Below are positions 1 to 6,662 of a stretch of 11,230 bases of DNA, piece by piece; position 1 is the stretch's first letter; each line of letters opens with the position of its first letter. The notes under the pieces were generated by a model, which was not told the DNA's origin, did not search any database, and saw only the letters and a list, made by a program, of their open reading frames with translations. The translations under genes were made by a program, and so were the position numbers. The stretch comes from JBDRDI01 sp043820875. Its GTDB lineage: Bacteria; Patescibacteriota; Patescibacteriia; Patescibacteriales; UBA12075. Location: NCBI GenBank assembly GCA_043820875.1, contig JBDRDI010000051.1, positions 1 to 11,230 on the forward strand. Reading direction: 5' to 3'.

Positions 1-647
1 ACTTGAATAAAAAAAGGAAAATGCGGATAATTTCCGGATTTTATCAAAACATGCTTGATTGTCCAGTCATCCGGATACTCATACACCCCGGCATTAAGGC
101 AATCGCCGCCGACTGTATAAAAACGCTCATACTCGTATTTATTTTTCGCAAGCAAACCAACATTATAAAAAGTTTCCACATTATTAATCAAGGTCGGACA
201 GCGCCAAAATCCGCTTATCGGCGGAAATGGCGGTCGCAAGCGCGGTTCAATTCTTTTTCCTTCCATGGCATTCAAAAGTGATGTTTCTTCACCACCAATA
301 TATCCGGCCTCGTGTGGTTTTTTAAAAATTTCTATCTTATCGCCTTTAATTTCTTTTTTAAAAATTTTCTGATACTTTTTATGATACTCCGGATTAATAT
401 AAATATAGCCCTTTTCGGCTTGAATATACTTGATTGCTTCCATTATTCCTCTGATTACCGTGCTTGGATAATTTTCAAAAATAAATCCGTCTTTCTCCAC
501 GCCCGGCTCGCCTTCGGAAAAATTACAAATCACATACTTCTTTTTACCGGTTGAGTTCTTCACCATCTGCCATTTTTCAGCCACAGGAAAACAAGCGCCA
601 CCACGCCCGATTAAGTTTGCTTGTTTTATTTCAGTAAAGATAGACAT
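1..647 (-). CDS. NuoF-like FMN/SLBB flavoprotein, 3' end outside window
   Basis: The reading frame begins with ATG at 647, just after an in-frame TAA at 666-668, and runs open off the window edge, giving 215 residues. It matches the NADH-binding 51-kDa (NuoF/HoxF) family. A GRGGACF FMN-loop motif lies at residues 14-20, CNFSEGEPG at 41-49, GGEETSLLNAMEGKR at 118-132, PRLRPPFP at 135-142 and CPTLINNVETF at 150-160. An SLBB-type stretch follows (GDCLNAGVYE, 181-190). The C-terminal [4Fe-4S] domain would lie beyond the edge. Two oddities are visible. Only 13 residues precede the flavin loop, where typical NuoF has a longer N-terminal region. The usual NADEGEPG reads NFSEGEPG, so a conserved acidic residue near the nicotinamide site is Ser. 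Family members pass electrons from NADH via FMN to Fe-S centres of complex I or hydrogenases, or work in soluble diaphorases. The partner is not visible here. The gene lies 141 bases downstream of gap and may be co-transcribed. Confidence 0.86.
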   Translation of the reverse strand, partial: MSIFTEIKQANLIGRGGACFPVAEKWQMVKNSTGKKKYVICNFSEGEPGVEKDGFIFENYPSTVIRGIMEAIKYIQAEKGYIYINPEYHKKYQKIFKKEIKGDKIEIFKKPHEAGYIGGEETSLLNAMEGKRIEPRLRPPFPPISGFWRCPTLINNVETFYNVGLLAKNKYEYERFYTVGGDCLNAGVYEYPDDWTIKHVLIKSGNYPHFPFFIQ

Positions 648-699
648 ACTTTTATTAAAATAAATTTATTCTACTCCCATAAATCAAACTTTCGCCGAT

Positions 700-721
700 G
701 GAATTTGATAAATCAAATTCC
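700..721. repeat. Perfect 10-bp hairpin between gap and nuoF-like gene
   Basis: GGAATTTGAT at 700-709 is the exact complement of ATCAAATTCC at 712-721, with only AA between. It lies in the 141-base gap between the GAPDH stop and the NuoF-like start. No T-run follows on either strand, so it is not a classical intrinsic terminator. It could be an mRNA processing or 3'-end stabilising structure, or an operator. The rest of the spacer is A/T-rich with no other clear element. Confidence 0.55.
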
Positions 722-788
722 TACAAATATACAAAATATTGCCACGTAAAATTTGAAATTGAATATCATCGCCAAATCCCGTATTCTG

Positions 789-1802
789 TTAAATTAATTT
801 TTTCTTATTTATATACTCGCACAAATCCACCAGCCGAACCGAATATCCCCATTCGTTGTCATACCATGCCACGACTTTAACCATATCGCCGTCCACAACT
901 TTGGTTAACGGCAAATCAACAATGGCGCTTGAAGGATTGCCGATATAATCCGATGAGACGAGCGGCTCGTCCGACACGGCCAGAATATTTTTCATGCGCG
1001 CGCTTTTGCTGGCTTTTTTCAACGCCTCATTCACGGCGCGCGCGTCTGTTTTTTTCTTGGTAATAAATACGATATCAGTGATAGAGACGACAGACAATGG
1101 CACGCGAATGGACATGCCGTCAAATTTGCCTTTTAAGCTCGGAATAGCCTCTGTCGCGGCAATAGCCGCGCCGGTTGTCGTCGGTATCATATTGGTTGCC
1201 GCGGCGCGCGCTCGACGCAAATCTTTATGCGGTCCGTCCACAAGGCGCTGATCAGCAGTGTAAGAATGAATCGTAGTCATTAAAGCCTTTTTAATGCCAA
1301 AATTTTGCCGGATAACTTCAGTGATGGGCGCCAAACAATTTGTGGTGCAACTGGCATTGGAAATAATTTTATCGCTCTTGGAAACTTTATCTTCATTCAC
1401 GCCCATAATAATTGTTTTTATATTCCCGCCTTTTCCGGGCGCGGAAATAATCACCTTTTTGGCACCAGCTTTAATATGCGCGCCAGCTGTTTCTTTGGTG
1501 CGAAAAAAACCAGTTGATTCAATCACAATATCAACGTCCAGCTTCTTCCATGGCAATTTGGCCGGATCTTTTTCCGCACAAACCAAATATTTTTTCCCAC
1601 CCACAACAATACTATCCGCGGTTGCTTTCACTTCTTTTGGAAAAATTCCATAACAAGTGTCGTATTTTAATAAATGCGCCAAAGTTTTTGTGTCTGTCAA
1701 ATCATTGATGGCCACAACATTAATGTTTTTCTCTTTTCTTAAAATAATTTCTTTAAAAACAGCTCGACCGATGCGGCCAAACCCGTTAATTGCGATATTC
1801 AT
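789..1802 (-). CDS. gap: Glyceraldehyde-3-phosphate dehydrogenase (type I, NAD-dependent)
   Basis: Cytosolic glycolytic enzyme that converts glyceraldehyde 3-phosphate, phosphate and NAD+ to 1,3-bisphosphoglycerate and NADH. At 337 residues it is full length. The Rossmann motif INGFGRIGR is at residues 5-13, and Asp34 in VAINDL is the residue that usually reads the NAD ribose. The catalytic loop SNASCTTNCLAP places the nucleophile at Cys152, with His179 in TTIHSYT as its partner. PHKDLRRARAAA and the C-terminal WYDNEWGYS are also present. The first ATG is used because the Rossmann fold begins four residues later. A strong extended -10 promoter lies about 30 bases upstream and there is no Shine-Dalgarno sequence. 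The family assignment is secure. The NAD rather than NADP preference is inferred from Asp34 and from a Gly-Pro in place of the Ala-Ser typical of NADP enzymes. Confidence 0.98.
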   Translation of the reverse strand: MNIAINGFGRIGRAVFKEIILRKEKNINVVAINDLTDTKTLAHLLKYDTCYGIFPKEVKATADSIVVGGKKYLVCAEKDPAKLPWKKLDVDIVIESTGFFRTKETAGAHIKAGAKKVIISAPGKGGNIKTIIMGVNEDKVSKSDKIISNASCTTNCLAPITEVIRQNFGIKKALMTTIHSYTADQRLVDGPHKDLRRARAAATNMIPTTTGAAIAATEAIPSLKGKFDGMSIRVPLSVVSITDIVFITKKKTDARAVNEALKKASKSARMKNILAVSDEPLVSSDYIGNPSSAIVDLPLTKVVDGDMVKVVAWYDNEWGYSVRLVDLCEYINKKKLI

Positions 1803-1832
1803 ATTGGTTTAATATTATTTATTTATATTCAC

Positions 1833-1841
1833 ATTATAACA
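1833..1841 (-). promoter_or_regulatory. Extended -10 promoter of gap
   Basis: The minus strand reads TGTTATAAT, a perfect TATAAT with the TGN extension. It sits 30 bases before the GAPDH start codon and downstream of the ricT terminator. The -35 region, around TTTCTC, is poor, which is common for extended -10 promoters. It predicts a short leader of about 25 bases. Confidence 0.6.
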
Positions 1842-1870
1842 TAAATTAAAAAAACGGAGAAATAAAATAA

Positions 1871-1890
1871 AGACGCAATATTTTGCGTCT
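1871..1890 (-). terminator. Intrinsic terminator after ricT
   Basis: AGACGCAA and TTGCGTCT pair perfectly around a four-base loop. On the minus strand the hairpin is followed by the T-rich tail TTATTTTATTTC. Including flanks with a G-T pair, the stem extends to AGAGACGCAA/TTGCGTCTTT. It lies 29 bases past the ricT TAG and separates the rpsB-tsf-ricT block from gap. Confidence 0.8.
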
Positions 1891-1893
1891 CTA

Positions 1894-1909
1894 TTAGAAT
1901 ATATTCTAA
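1894..1909. repeat. 16-base perfect palindrome before the ricT terminator
   Basis: TTAGAATATATTCTAA is a complete palindrome between the ricT stop codon and the terminator hairpin. In RNA it could form a weak stem in tandem with the terminator. In DNA it could be a dyad binding site. It is short and A/T-rich, so chance is possible. Confidence 0.4.
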
Positions 1910-1919
1910 ATTATTTCTT

Positions 1920-2846
1920 CTACTTATTCTTCCTATTCAAATCCACTTCCGCGATTGTTTCGCTTTCTCCTTTTTCAGAAGGAAATGCAACTCTGACTGA
2001 TTGCTTGAGAACGTTACAGCTGATTGTCCGGCCTCTTTTGCCGTCAACATTAACCATATCACCAGGCTTAGGCATTTTCTTGGCAAGCTGTTCATAACCA
2101 TCTTCTTCATACGCCAAACAGCACATCAGGCGACCACAGGCTCCGGAAATCCGGTCCGAACCGCGGTGCGAGCATTGTTGTAAGTCAGCCATTTCAGAAG
2201 TGATGGATACCAGCTGGCTCAAATGTTTTTTACAGCACAATGGCCGGCCACAATGGCCGTAATCACCCATAATTTTGGCTTCGTCGCGGATACCAATCTG
2301 TTGCAAGCGGATTGTACGACCAAAATGCCGTGTGATATCTTTGACCAATTCACGGAAATCAACTCGGCCGTCGGCAATGAACGCAAAAGTAATCCGTGAA
2401 CCGTCGTATGAAAAATAAACATCAATTATTTTCATTGGCAAGCCGTATTTGCCTTTCAAGTCTTGGCAATATTTTACTGCTTCTCTTTTTTCCGATTCAG
2501 TCGCCATTTTTTCCAAATCACTCGGCAGGGCTTTTCTGATTATCGGCTTTAAAACTCTTTCTTCCGACTTGTTGTGATTATGACATTCGCCATTTTCACA
2601 TCCAGCACAAGACGCTTCACTGTCATCAATCACCGCCACGTCTGGCTGAGCAAGCTCTTTTTTATCTTCCGATTTATTAAATAATTCTTTTTCATTTTTC
2701 ACATCGCGAAAACCGATGATTTCCCCTATCTCGGTTCCCATTTCCGTTTTGACAATTACCTTCTCACCCATTTCCAAATCAAAGCCATTGGTTGAAAAAT
2801 AATATGGCTTATCCCACGGAGCAAATTGTATTTTTGCTACTTTCAT
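1920..2846 (-). CDS. ricT: PSP1-domain protein, RicT/YaaT family
   Basis: A 308-residue cytosolic protein starting MKVAKIQF. The N-terminal half has the PSP1 beta-rich signature (MGEKVIVKTEMGTEIGEIIGF, 26-46). The C-terminal PSP1 core has GIRDEAKIMGDYGHCGRPLCC (185-205) and RISGACGRLMCCLAYE (232-247). Family cysteines are at 199, 204, 205, 237, 242 and 243. In Bacillus, RicT (YaaT) forms the Y-complex with RicA and RicF, carries Fe-S clusters and acts with RNase Y in mRNA maturation. Whether that holds here is unknown, and no ricA or ricF is in the window. An acidic insert at about 55-95 contains Cys80, Cys83, Cys88, His89 and His91, a possible extra metal site. An upstream ATG at 2873 would add nine residues, MTCPYRLLF, but these are encoded by an intergenic hairpin, so 2846 is chosen. 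The gene follows tsf after 44 bases and ends in TAG. Confidence 0.9.
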   Translation of the reverse strand: MKVAKIQFAPWDKPYYFSTNGFDLEMGEKVIVKTEMGTEIGEIIGFRDVKNEKELFNKSEDKKELAQPDVAVIDDSEASCAGCENGECHNHNKSEERVLKPIIRKALPSDLEKMATESEKREAVKYCQDLKGKYGLPMKIIDVYFSYDGSRITFAFIADGRVDFRELVKDITRHFGRTIRLQQIGIRDEAKIMGDYGHCGRPLCCKKHLSQLVSITSEMADLQQCSHRGSDRISGACGRLMCCLAYEEDGYEQLAKKMPKPGDMVNVDGKRGRTISCNVLKQSVRVAFPSEKGESETIAEVDLNRKNK

Positions 2847-2858
2847 AAATAATAACCG

Positions 2859-2886
2859 GTAGGGACAGGTCACGACCTGTCTCTAC
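2859..2886 (-). repeat. Palindromic hairpin between tsf and ricT
   Basis: A 12-bp stem, GTAGGGACAGGT with ACCTGTCTCTAC, has one G-T pair and the loop CACG. It fills most of the 44-base tsf-ricT gap. On the minus strand the following bases, CGGTTATTATTT, are only moderately T-rich, so it is at best a weak terminator of tsf. The long, nearly perfect, GC-richer stem against an A/T-rich background looks more like a dispersed palindromic repeat. It creates the spurious upstream start of ricT. Confidence 0.65.
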
Positions 2887-2890
2887 TGCA

Positions 2891-3685
2891 TTATAAACTA
2901 TACCTAATAAACCTCTCCACTTTCGCGTCTCCCAAAACATCTTTTACTTTTTTCTTATCTTCTTTAATAAAATCCTGCTCAACAAGGCAAACATCGTTAA
3001 AATATTTTTTTACTTTGCCGGCAATAATATTTTCCATAATGTTCTCCGGCTTGCCCTCTTTCACGAGTTGCTCTTTGTAAATTTCTTTTTCTTTGTTTAT
3101 CTCGTCCGCTGGAACTTCTTCCTCGGAAATATATGCGGGGTTCGCGGCCACGATTTGCATGGCAATGTCATGCGCAAGCTCTATATCTTTTTTATCTATT
3201 GCGACCAAAACGCCGATCTTGCCTCCCATGTGGCTATATGCCGATACTGTGCCGGAGGAAAATAAAATATCAAAACGTTTGATGGCCAGCTTCTCGCCGA
3301 TAACGCCACTTAGATTATTTAAATTGTCTTCTACTGTGCCGCCATCCATTGCCAATCCCAAAAGCTCAGCTCTGTCTTTTGGCTTTGCGGTTTTGATTAT
3401 ATCCATTACTCTTTCAGTAAAATCTTGAAATTTTTCATTACGCGCCACAAAATCGGTCTCGGAATTAAATTCTGCGACATATCCTTCTTGTCCCGCATCG
3501 TCAGCCGCAACTTTAATAACACCTTCGCTTGTTTCTCGCTCGCCTCTTTTGGCGGCATTGGCTATTCCTTTTTTCCTTAAAATATCCACGGCTTTTTCAA
3601 TGTCGCCGCCGGATTCTTCCAAGGCTTTTTTACAATCCACCATGCCTGCACCGGTTTGTTCGCGCAGTTGTTTGATTTTTTCCAT
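2891..3685 (-). CDS. tsf: Elongation factor Ts
   Basis: Guanine nucleotide exchange factor that regenerates EF-Tu-GTP during translation. The 264-residue protein has the N-terminal UBA-like module (residues 1-45, with TGAGMVDCKKALEE at 11-24), the EF-Tu-contacting TDFVARN motif at 77-83, the core signature GEKLAIKRF at 130-138, and a C-terminal GKPENIMENIIAGKVKKYF region at 211-229 that leads into the coiled-coil part. It lies 23 bases downstream of rpsB, the classical pair. The spacer has no Shine-Dalgarno sequence. In many bacteria pyrH and frr follow; here ricT does. Confidence 0.98.
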   Translation of the reverse strand: MEKIKQLREQTGAGMVDCKKALEESGGDIEKAVDILRKKGIANAAKRGERETSEGVIKVAADDAGQEGYVAEFNSETDFVARNEKFQDFTERVMDIIKTAKPKDRAELLGLAMDGGTVEDNLNNLSGVIGEKLAIKRFDILFSSGTVSAYSHMGGKIGVLVAIDKKDIELAHDIAMQIVAANPAYISEEEVPADEINKEKEIYKEQLVKEGKPENIMENIIAGKVKKYFNDVCLVEQDFIKEDKKKVKDVLGDAKVERFIRYSL

Positions 3686-3708
3686 AGAAATTATGAGTAT
3701 AATAATTA

Positions 3709-4404
3709 TTATTTTTTATCTATCCCCTTCTTTCCTTCTTTAATCGTTTCATCAATTAAATTCGCTATTAATTTGATTGTTTTGGTGGCATCATCGTTGG
3801 CTGGAATAACATAATTGATTCCGGTCGGATTGGCATTGGTATCGCAAACTCCGATAACCGGTATATTCTTTTTTCTGGCTTCCGTGATGGCTGTTTTTTC
3901 CATTTTAATGTCCCAAATAAAAATCGCGTCCGGCAATTTTTCCAGATTCGTCAATCCGCCAACTTTTGTTTCCAGTCTTTTAATTTCGCGATCAAACTCC
4001 AAACGTTCTTTCTTTGTATATTTTTCCAATTTTCCGGAGCTTTTATCTTTTAAGAGGTCTGTATATTTTTTTATCATTTTTTTAATTATGGAAAAATTGG
4101 TGATGGTTCCGCCCATCCATTTTTCTGAAACATATGGCATACCATTTGCTTCCGCGACGTTTCTGATCGGCTTTTTGGCCTGCACTTTTGTGGCCACAAA
4201 AAGAATAGTCTTTCCTTCTTCGGAAAACTTTTTGATAAAATTCATCGCGATCTCAAGAAGTTCTCTTGATTTGATTAAATCAATAATATGCACATCATTT
4301 CTTTCGCCAAAAATAAAAGGCGCGCATTTAGGGTGCCATTTGCTGGTACGATGCCCAAAATGCATTCCGGCCTTGAGCATCTCTTCAATACTTGGAATTG
4401 TCAT
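3709..4404 (-). CDS. rpsB: 30S ribosomal protein S2
   Basis: A 231-residue small-subunit protein with the S2 features MLKAGMHFGHRTSKWHPK (9-26), FVATKVQA (69-76), the invariant WMGGTITNF (96-104), GGLTNLEKLPDAIFI (149-163) and DTNANPTGINYVIPANDDA (188-206), and a Lys-rich tail. It heads the rpsB-tsf-ricT block. It is the only gene in the window with a credible Shine-Dalgarno sequence. Its leader of about 120 bases carries paired hairpins just before that site, consistent with the autogenous control known for rpsB operons in other bacteria. Confidence 0.98.
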   Translation of the reverse strand: MTIPSIEEMLKAGMHFGHRTSKWHPKCAPFIFGERNDVHIIDLIKSRELLEIAMNFIKKFSEEGKTILFVATKVQAKKPIRNVAEANGMPYVSEKWMGGTITNFSIIKKMIKKYTDLLKDKSSGKLEKYTKKERLEFDREIKRLETKVGGLTNLEKLPDAIFIWDIKMEKTAITEARKKNIPVIGVCDTNANPTGINYVIPANDDATKTIKLIANLIDETIKEGKKGIDKK

Positions 4405-4409
4405 AAATT

Positions 4410-4415
4410 TCCTTT
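4410..4415 (-). promoter_or_regulatory. Shine-Dalgarno site of rpsB
   Basis: The minus strand reads AAAGGA, five bases before the rpsB ATG. None of the other nine genes has a comparable purine-rich site at useful spacing. Confidence 0.6.
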
Positions 4416-4418
4416 TAC

Positions 4419-4457
4419 CCGCTAATCTTCAGCGGATTTCGCAAATATTGCTAATCC
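4419..4457 (-). promoter_or_regulatory. Overlapping hairpins in the rpsB leader
   Basis: On the minus strand the first hairpin pairs GGATT with AATCC (4434-4457) and also has an inner GCAA/TTGC stem. The second pairs CCGCT with AGCGG (4419-4435), ending three bases before the AAAAGGA tract. The two share two bases at 4434-4435, so they compete at their junction. GATTAGC occurs twice within the structure. This placement suits translational control of S2, but that is an inference. Confidence 0.4.
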
Positions 4458-4508
4458 GAAGGAAATAAGAAGATTATGAGTGATAATTAATAATTAAAAA
4501 TTAAATAA

Positions 4509-4525
4509 ATGGCCCTTTAGACCAT
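4509..4525 (-). terminator. Possible terminator of the mnmA operon or 5' hairpin of rpsB mRNA
   Basis: On the minus strand ATGGTC pairs with GGCCAT (one T-G pair) around TAAAG. It is followed by the T-rich tail TTATTTAATTTTTAATTA, as in a weak intrinsic terminator. It lies 55 bases beyond the mnmA stop. If the promoter at 4534-4560 is real, the same hairpin would sit at the very 5' end of the rpsB transcript. Confidence 0.4.
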
Positions 4526-4533
4526 ATAATTAA

Positions 4534-4560
4534 ACTATAACAATTGAAGACACTTGTCAA
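4534..4560 (-). promoter_or_regulatory. Candidate rpsB promoter overlapping an inverted repeat
   Basis: The minus strand has a perfect TTGACA at 4555-4560 and TATAGT at 4534-4539. The spacing is 15 bases, shorter than the preferred 17. The -35 lies inside an 8-bp inverted repeat, CTTGTCAA/TTGACAAG at 4553-4570, which starts 10 bases after the mnmA stop codon and has no T-tail. The dyad could be an operator or part of the mnmA 3' end. Confidence 0.38.
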
Positions 4561-4579
4561 CCTTGACAAGCTTATTATT

Positions 4580-5662
4580 TTATATTATAACCCCTCCGCC
4601 GATCATCTCATCACCCAAATAAAAAACAACACTTTGTCCCGGTGCAATCGCTCTTTGCGGTTCGGAAAATTTTATTAAATAATTTTTATTTTTTTTATGG
4701 ATCTGCGCGCCATCCGCTTTGTGTCCATATCTAATCACCGCTTGGCATTTTAAGGGCAATTTCGGTTCTTGGCCGCTTGTCCAGTTTATTTTTTTGACCA
4801 TGAGCGAATCATTATAAATCAAAGAATGATCACGATCTTTCACAACGTATAAAATATTTTTTTTATAATCAAAACTAGCCGCGTAGAAAGGACCTGTTCC
4901 GCCGATATCTATTCCTTTTCTCTGTCCGATTGTATAAAGTGGCAGACCATTATGCTCACCTATTGTTTTCCCGCCGAGAATCTTAATCGGTCCGGATTTT
5001 AATTTTAAATATTTTTTTAAAAATTCATTGTGCCCGCTTGCGCTCACAAAACAAATTTCTTGGCTTTCGCGCTTTTCCGCGACAGGCAAGCCAAATTCAC
5101 GCGCCATTTTTCTGACCTGATTTTTTTTAAATTTACCCAAAGGAAAAATCAAATGTTTTAATTGTTCTTGACTCAAATCATTAAGAAAATATGACTGGTC
5201 TTTCACATCGTCAACACCCTTGAATAATCTGACAGATTCTTTATTTTTTTCAATCTTGCTGATTACATAATGCCCGCTAGCCACATAATCATATCCCAAT
5301 TCTTTCGCGCGCTTGATCAACAATCCGAGTTTAACGAATTTATTACACTTGACGCATGGATTGGGGGTACGGCCGGCCGCGTATTCGTGCAAAAAATAAT
5401 CCACAACATTTCTTTTAAATTCTTCCCGAAAATTCAAAGTGTATAATTTTATGCCAATTTTTTTGCAAACCCTTCTTGCGTCCATCAAAGATTCCAAGGA
5501 ACAGCATTTATTTTCTCCGCCGGATTGTTCGTCTTTCCAAAAATGCAAAAAAACACCTACAACATCGTGACCCTGGTCAACCAACAGCTTGGCTGCGACC
5601 GAAGAATCCACACCGCCGGACATAGCCACAATAATCTTCTTTTTTTTCTTCCTGTCAACCAT
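4580..5662 (-). CDS. mnmA: tRNA-specific 2-thiouridylase MnmA
   Basis: ATP-dependent enzyme that converts U34 of tRNA-Lys, -Glu and -Gln to 2-thiouridine, taking sulfur from a relay protein. The 360 residues are full length. The PP-loop SGGVDSS is at residues 15-21. The catalytic pair is Cys103 in TPNPCVKCN and Cys204 in ESQEICF. ASGHY (128-132), KDQSYFL (154-160) and LYTIGQRKG (in the central domain) are further family motifs, and the C-terminal beta-barrel ends in GGGVII. The stretch of Lys codons at the N-terminus is unremarkable. The start lies one base after the stop of the CAP-protein gene, so translation is probably coupled and there is no Shine-Dalgarno sequence. This ties a tRNA-modification gene to the tail of a surface-protein operon. 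The sulfur donor is not in the window. Confidence 0.97.
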   Translation of the reverse strand: MVDRKKKKKIIVAMSGGVDSSVAAKLLVDQGHDVVGVFLHFWKDEQSGGENKCCSLESLMDARRVCKKIGIKLYTLNFREEFKRNVVDYFLHEYAAGRTPNPCVKCNKFVKLGLLIKRAKELGYDYVASGHYVISKIEKNKESVRLFKGVDDVKDQSYFLNDLSQEQLKHLIFPLGKFKKNQVRKMAREFGLPVAEKRESQEICFVSASGHNEFLKKYLKLKSGPIKILGGKTIGEHNGLPLYTIGQRKGIDIGGTGPFYAASFDYKKNILYVVKDRDHSLIYNDSLMVKKINWTSGQEPKLPLKCQAVIRYGHKADGAQIHKKNKNYLIKFSEPQRAIAPGQSVVFYLGDEMIGGGVII

Positions 5663-5663
5663 A

Positions 5664-6641
5664 TTACATTAACAATATATTCGGTAAAACGCTTTCCAAA
5701 TAATGGACTTTCAACGCCGCCAAGCTAGCAATAAATAGAATAACCATAAGTGTCTGTACGATTACCGGCCGATGCTGAATCTCAACACGCACGAATATAT
5801 TTATTAATAATAACAAAATAACAAAGACAAGAGATACAATAAAAATATCATTGATGATTCCGGCTCTCCTGCTCGCGCCGACGATACGGCTGTCTTCAGC
5901 GGAAACATTTGGCGACGGGGGAACAGCCACTACTTTGTTGTTGATAATATTTTCATCATTGTTTTCAATTCCCAAAGTGACAGCTTTGCTCTCTTGCTCA
6001 AAATTCTCTGAAATATTTTGCCCGTCTTCCTGATTATCAACAAGCGCCGTGGCCAATTGCGCGTTTTTTTCTTTGCCAAACATTTCCACCAAAATATTTG
6101 TTTTTTTGCCATTCAACTCTCCGCTCAAAACCGCTATACCGACATTGACGTAATTTTTATTTAAAATATTTTTTTGGTGCGTTGGCGAATTCATCAAGGC
6201 CATATGCGCGCCTTCAGCAGTATAAAAATTCATGGCCAAATTTTCTCCCACAAATTGAAAATCATAATTTTCTTTGTCAATCCAATCCCACGGCTTTTTG
6301 CCATCCGGCCCGAAGTGGTCAAAATAATTATTTTGCGCCATGTCTTCCGCTTTTGCCATAGCCGCTTTTTTTAAATTTTCATTTTCAATTAAAAAACTCG
6401 CGCCAACGTTTTCCCTGTCTTTATTAGTCAGTTCTATTATTTGTTTGGCAATATCATCTGAGGTTCGCGCTTCTTGCGGATGGGCGAAAAATAGATACCC
6501 AACCAAGCCGAATTTTAAAAACGCCAAAAAAATCACGAACAAAACAAGAGACATTGGCCGAAGCGCTTTTGGCTTATGCCCATTACCATCATAGGGAACA
6601 AAAAAATCTTTTACTATTTTTCGGAATATTTTTTCTTTCAT
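5664..6641 (-). CDS. Membrane-anchored CAP (SCP/PR1-like) domain protein
   Basis: A 325-residue protein. After a basic N-terminal tail there is one membrane segment at about 30-52, then an extracytoplasmic CAP domain at about 63-172 with the family's His109 (YFDHF), Glu133 (VGENLA) and His155 (SPTHQKNIL). An acidic, Asn-rich linker (about 193-262) leads to two more membrane segments at about 266-284 and 293-311. Bacterial YkwD-like CAP proteins are secreted and mostly of unknown function. Proposed roles include lipid or cell-wall binding and proteolysis, and none is shown here. The C-terminal double membrane hairpin is unusual for simple YkwD proteins and would clamp the domain at the membrane at both ends. 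It lies in a tight run with two secreted proteins upstream and mnmA one base downstream. Confidence 0.86.
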   Translation of the reverse strand: MKEKIFRKIVKDFFVPYDGNGHKPKALRPMSLVLFVIFLAFLKFGLVGYLFFAHPQEARTSDDIAKQIIELTNKDRENVGASFLIENENLKKAAMAKAEDMAQNNYFDHFGPDGKKPWDWIDKENYDFQFVGENLAMNFYTAEGAHMALMNSPTHQKNILNKNYVNVGIAVLSGELNGKKTNILVEMFGKEKNAQLATALVDNQEDGQNISENFEQESKAVTLGIENNDENIINNKVVAVPPSPNVSAEDSRIVGASRRAGIINDIFIVSLVFVILLLLINIFVRVEIQHRPVIVQTLMVILFIASLAALKVHYLESVLPNILLM

Positions 6642-6662
6642 TGCCTATATAATAATATGTTT

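Noticed and set aside
1294..1653. 119-codon plus-strand frame opposite gap
   Set aside because: It is antisense to the conserved GAPDH catalytic domain and has no independent support.
2847..2873. N-terminal extension MTCPYRLLF of the PSP1 protein
   Set aside because: It is encoded by the intergenic palindrome and the family N-terminus fits MKVAKIQF at 2846.
3815..4468. 217-codon open frame on the plus strand opposite rpsB
   Set aside because: It lies antisense to a certain S2 gene, and its translation has no recognisable domain or start context.
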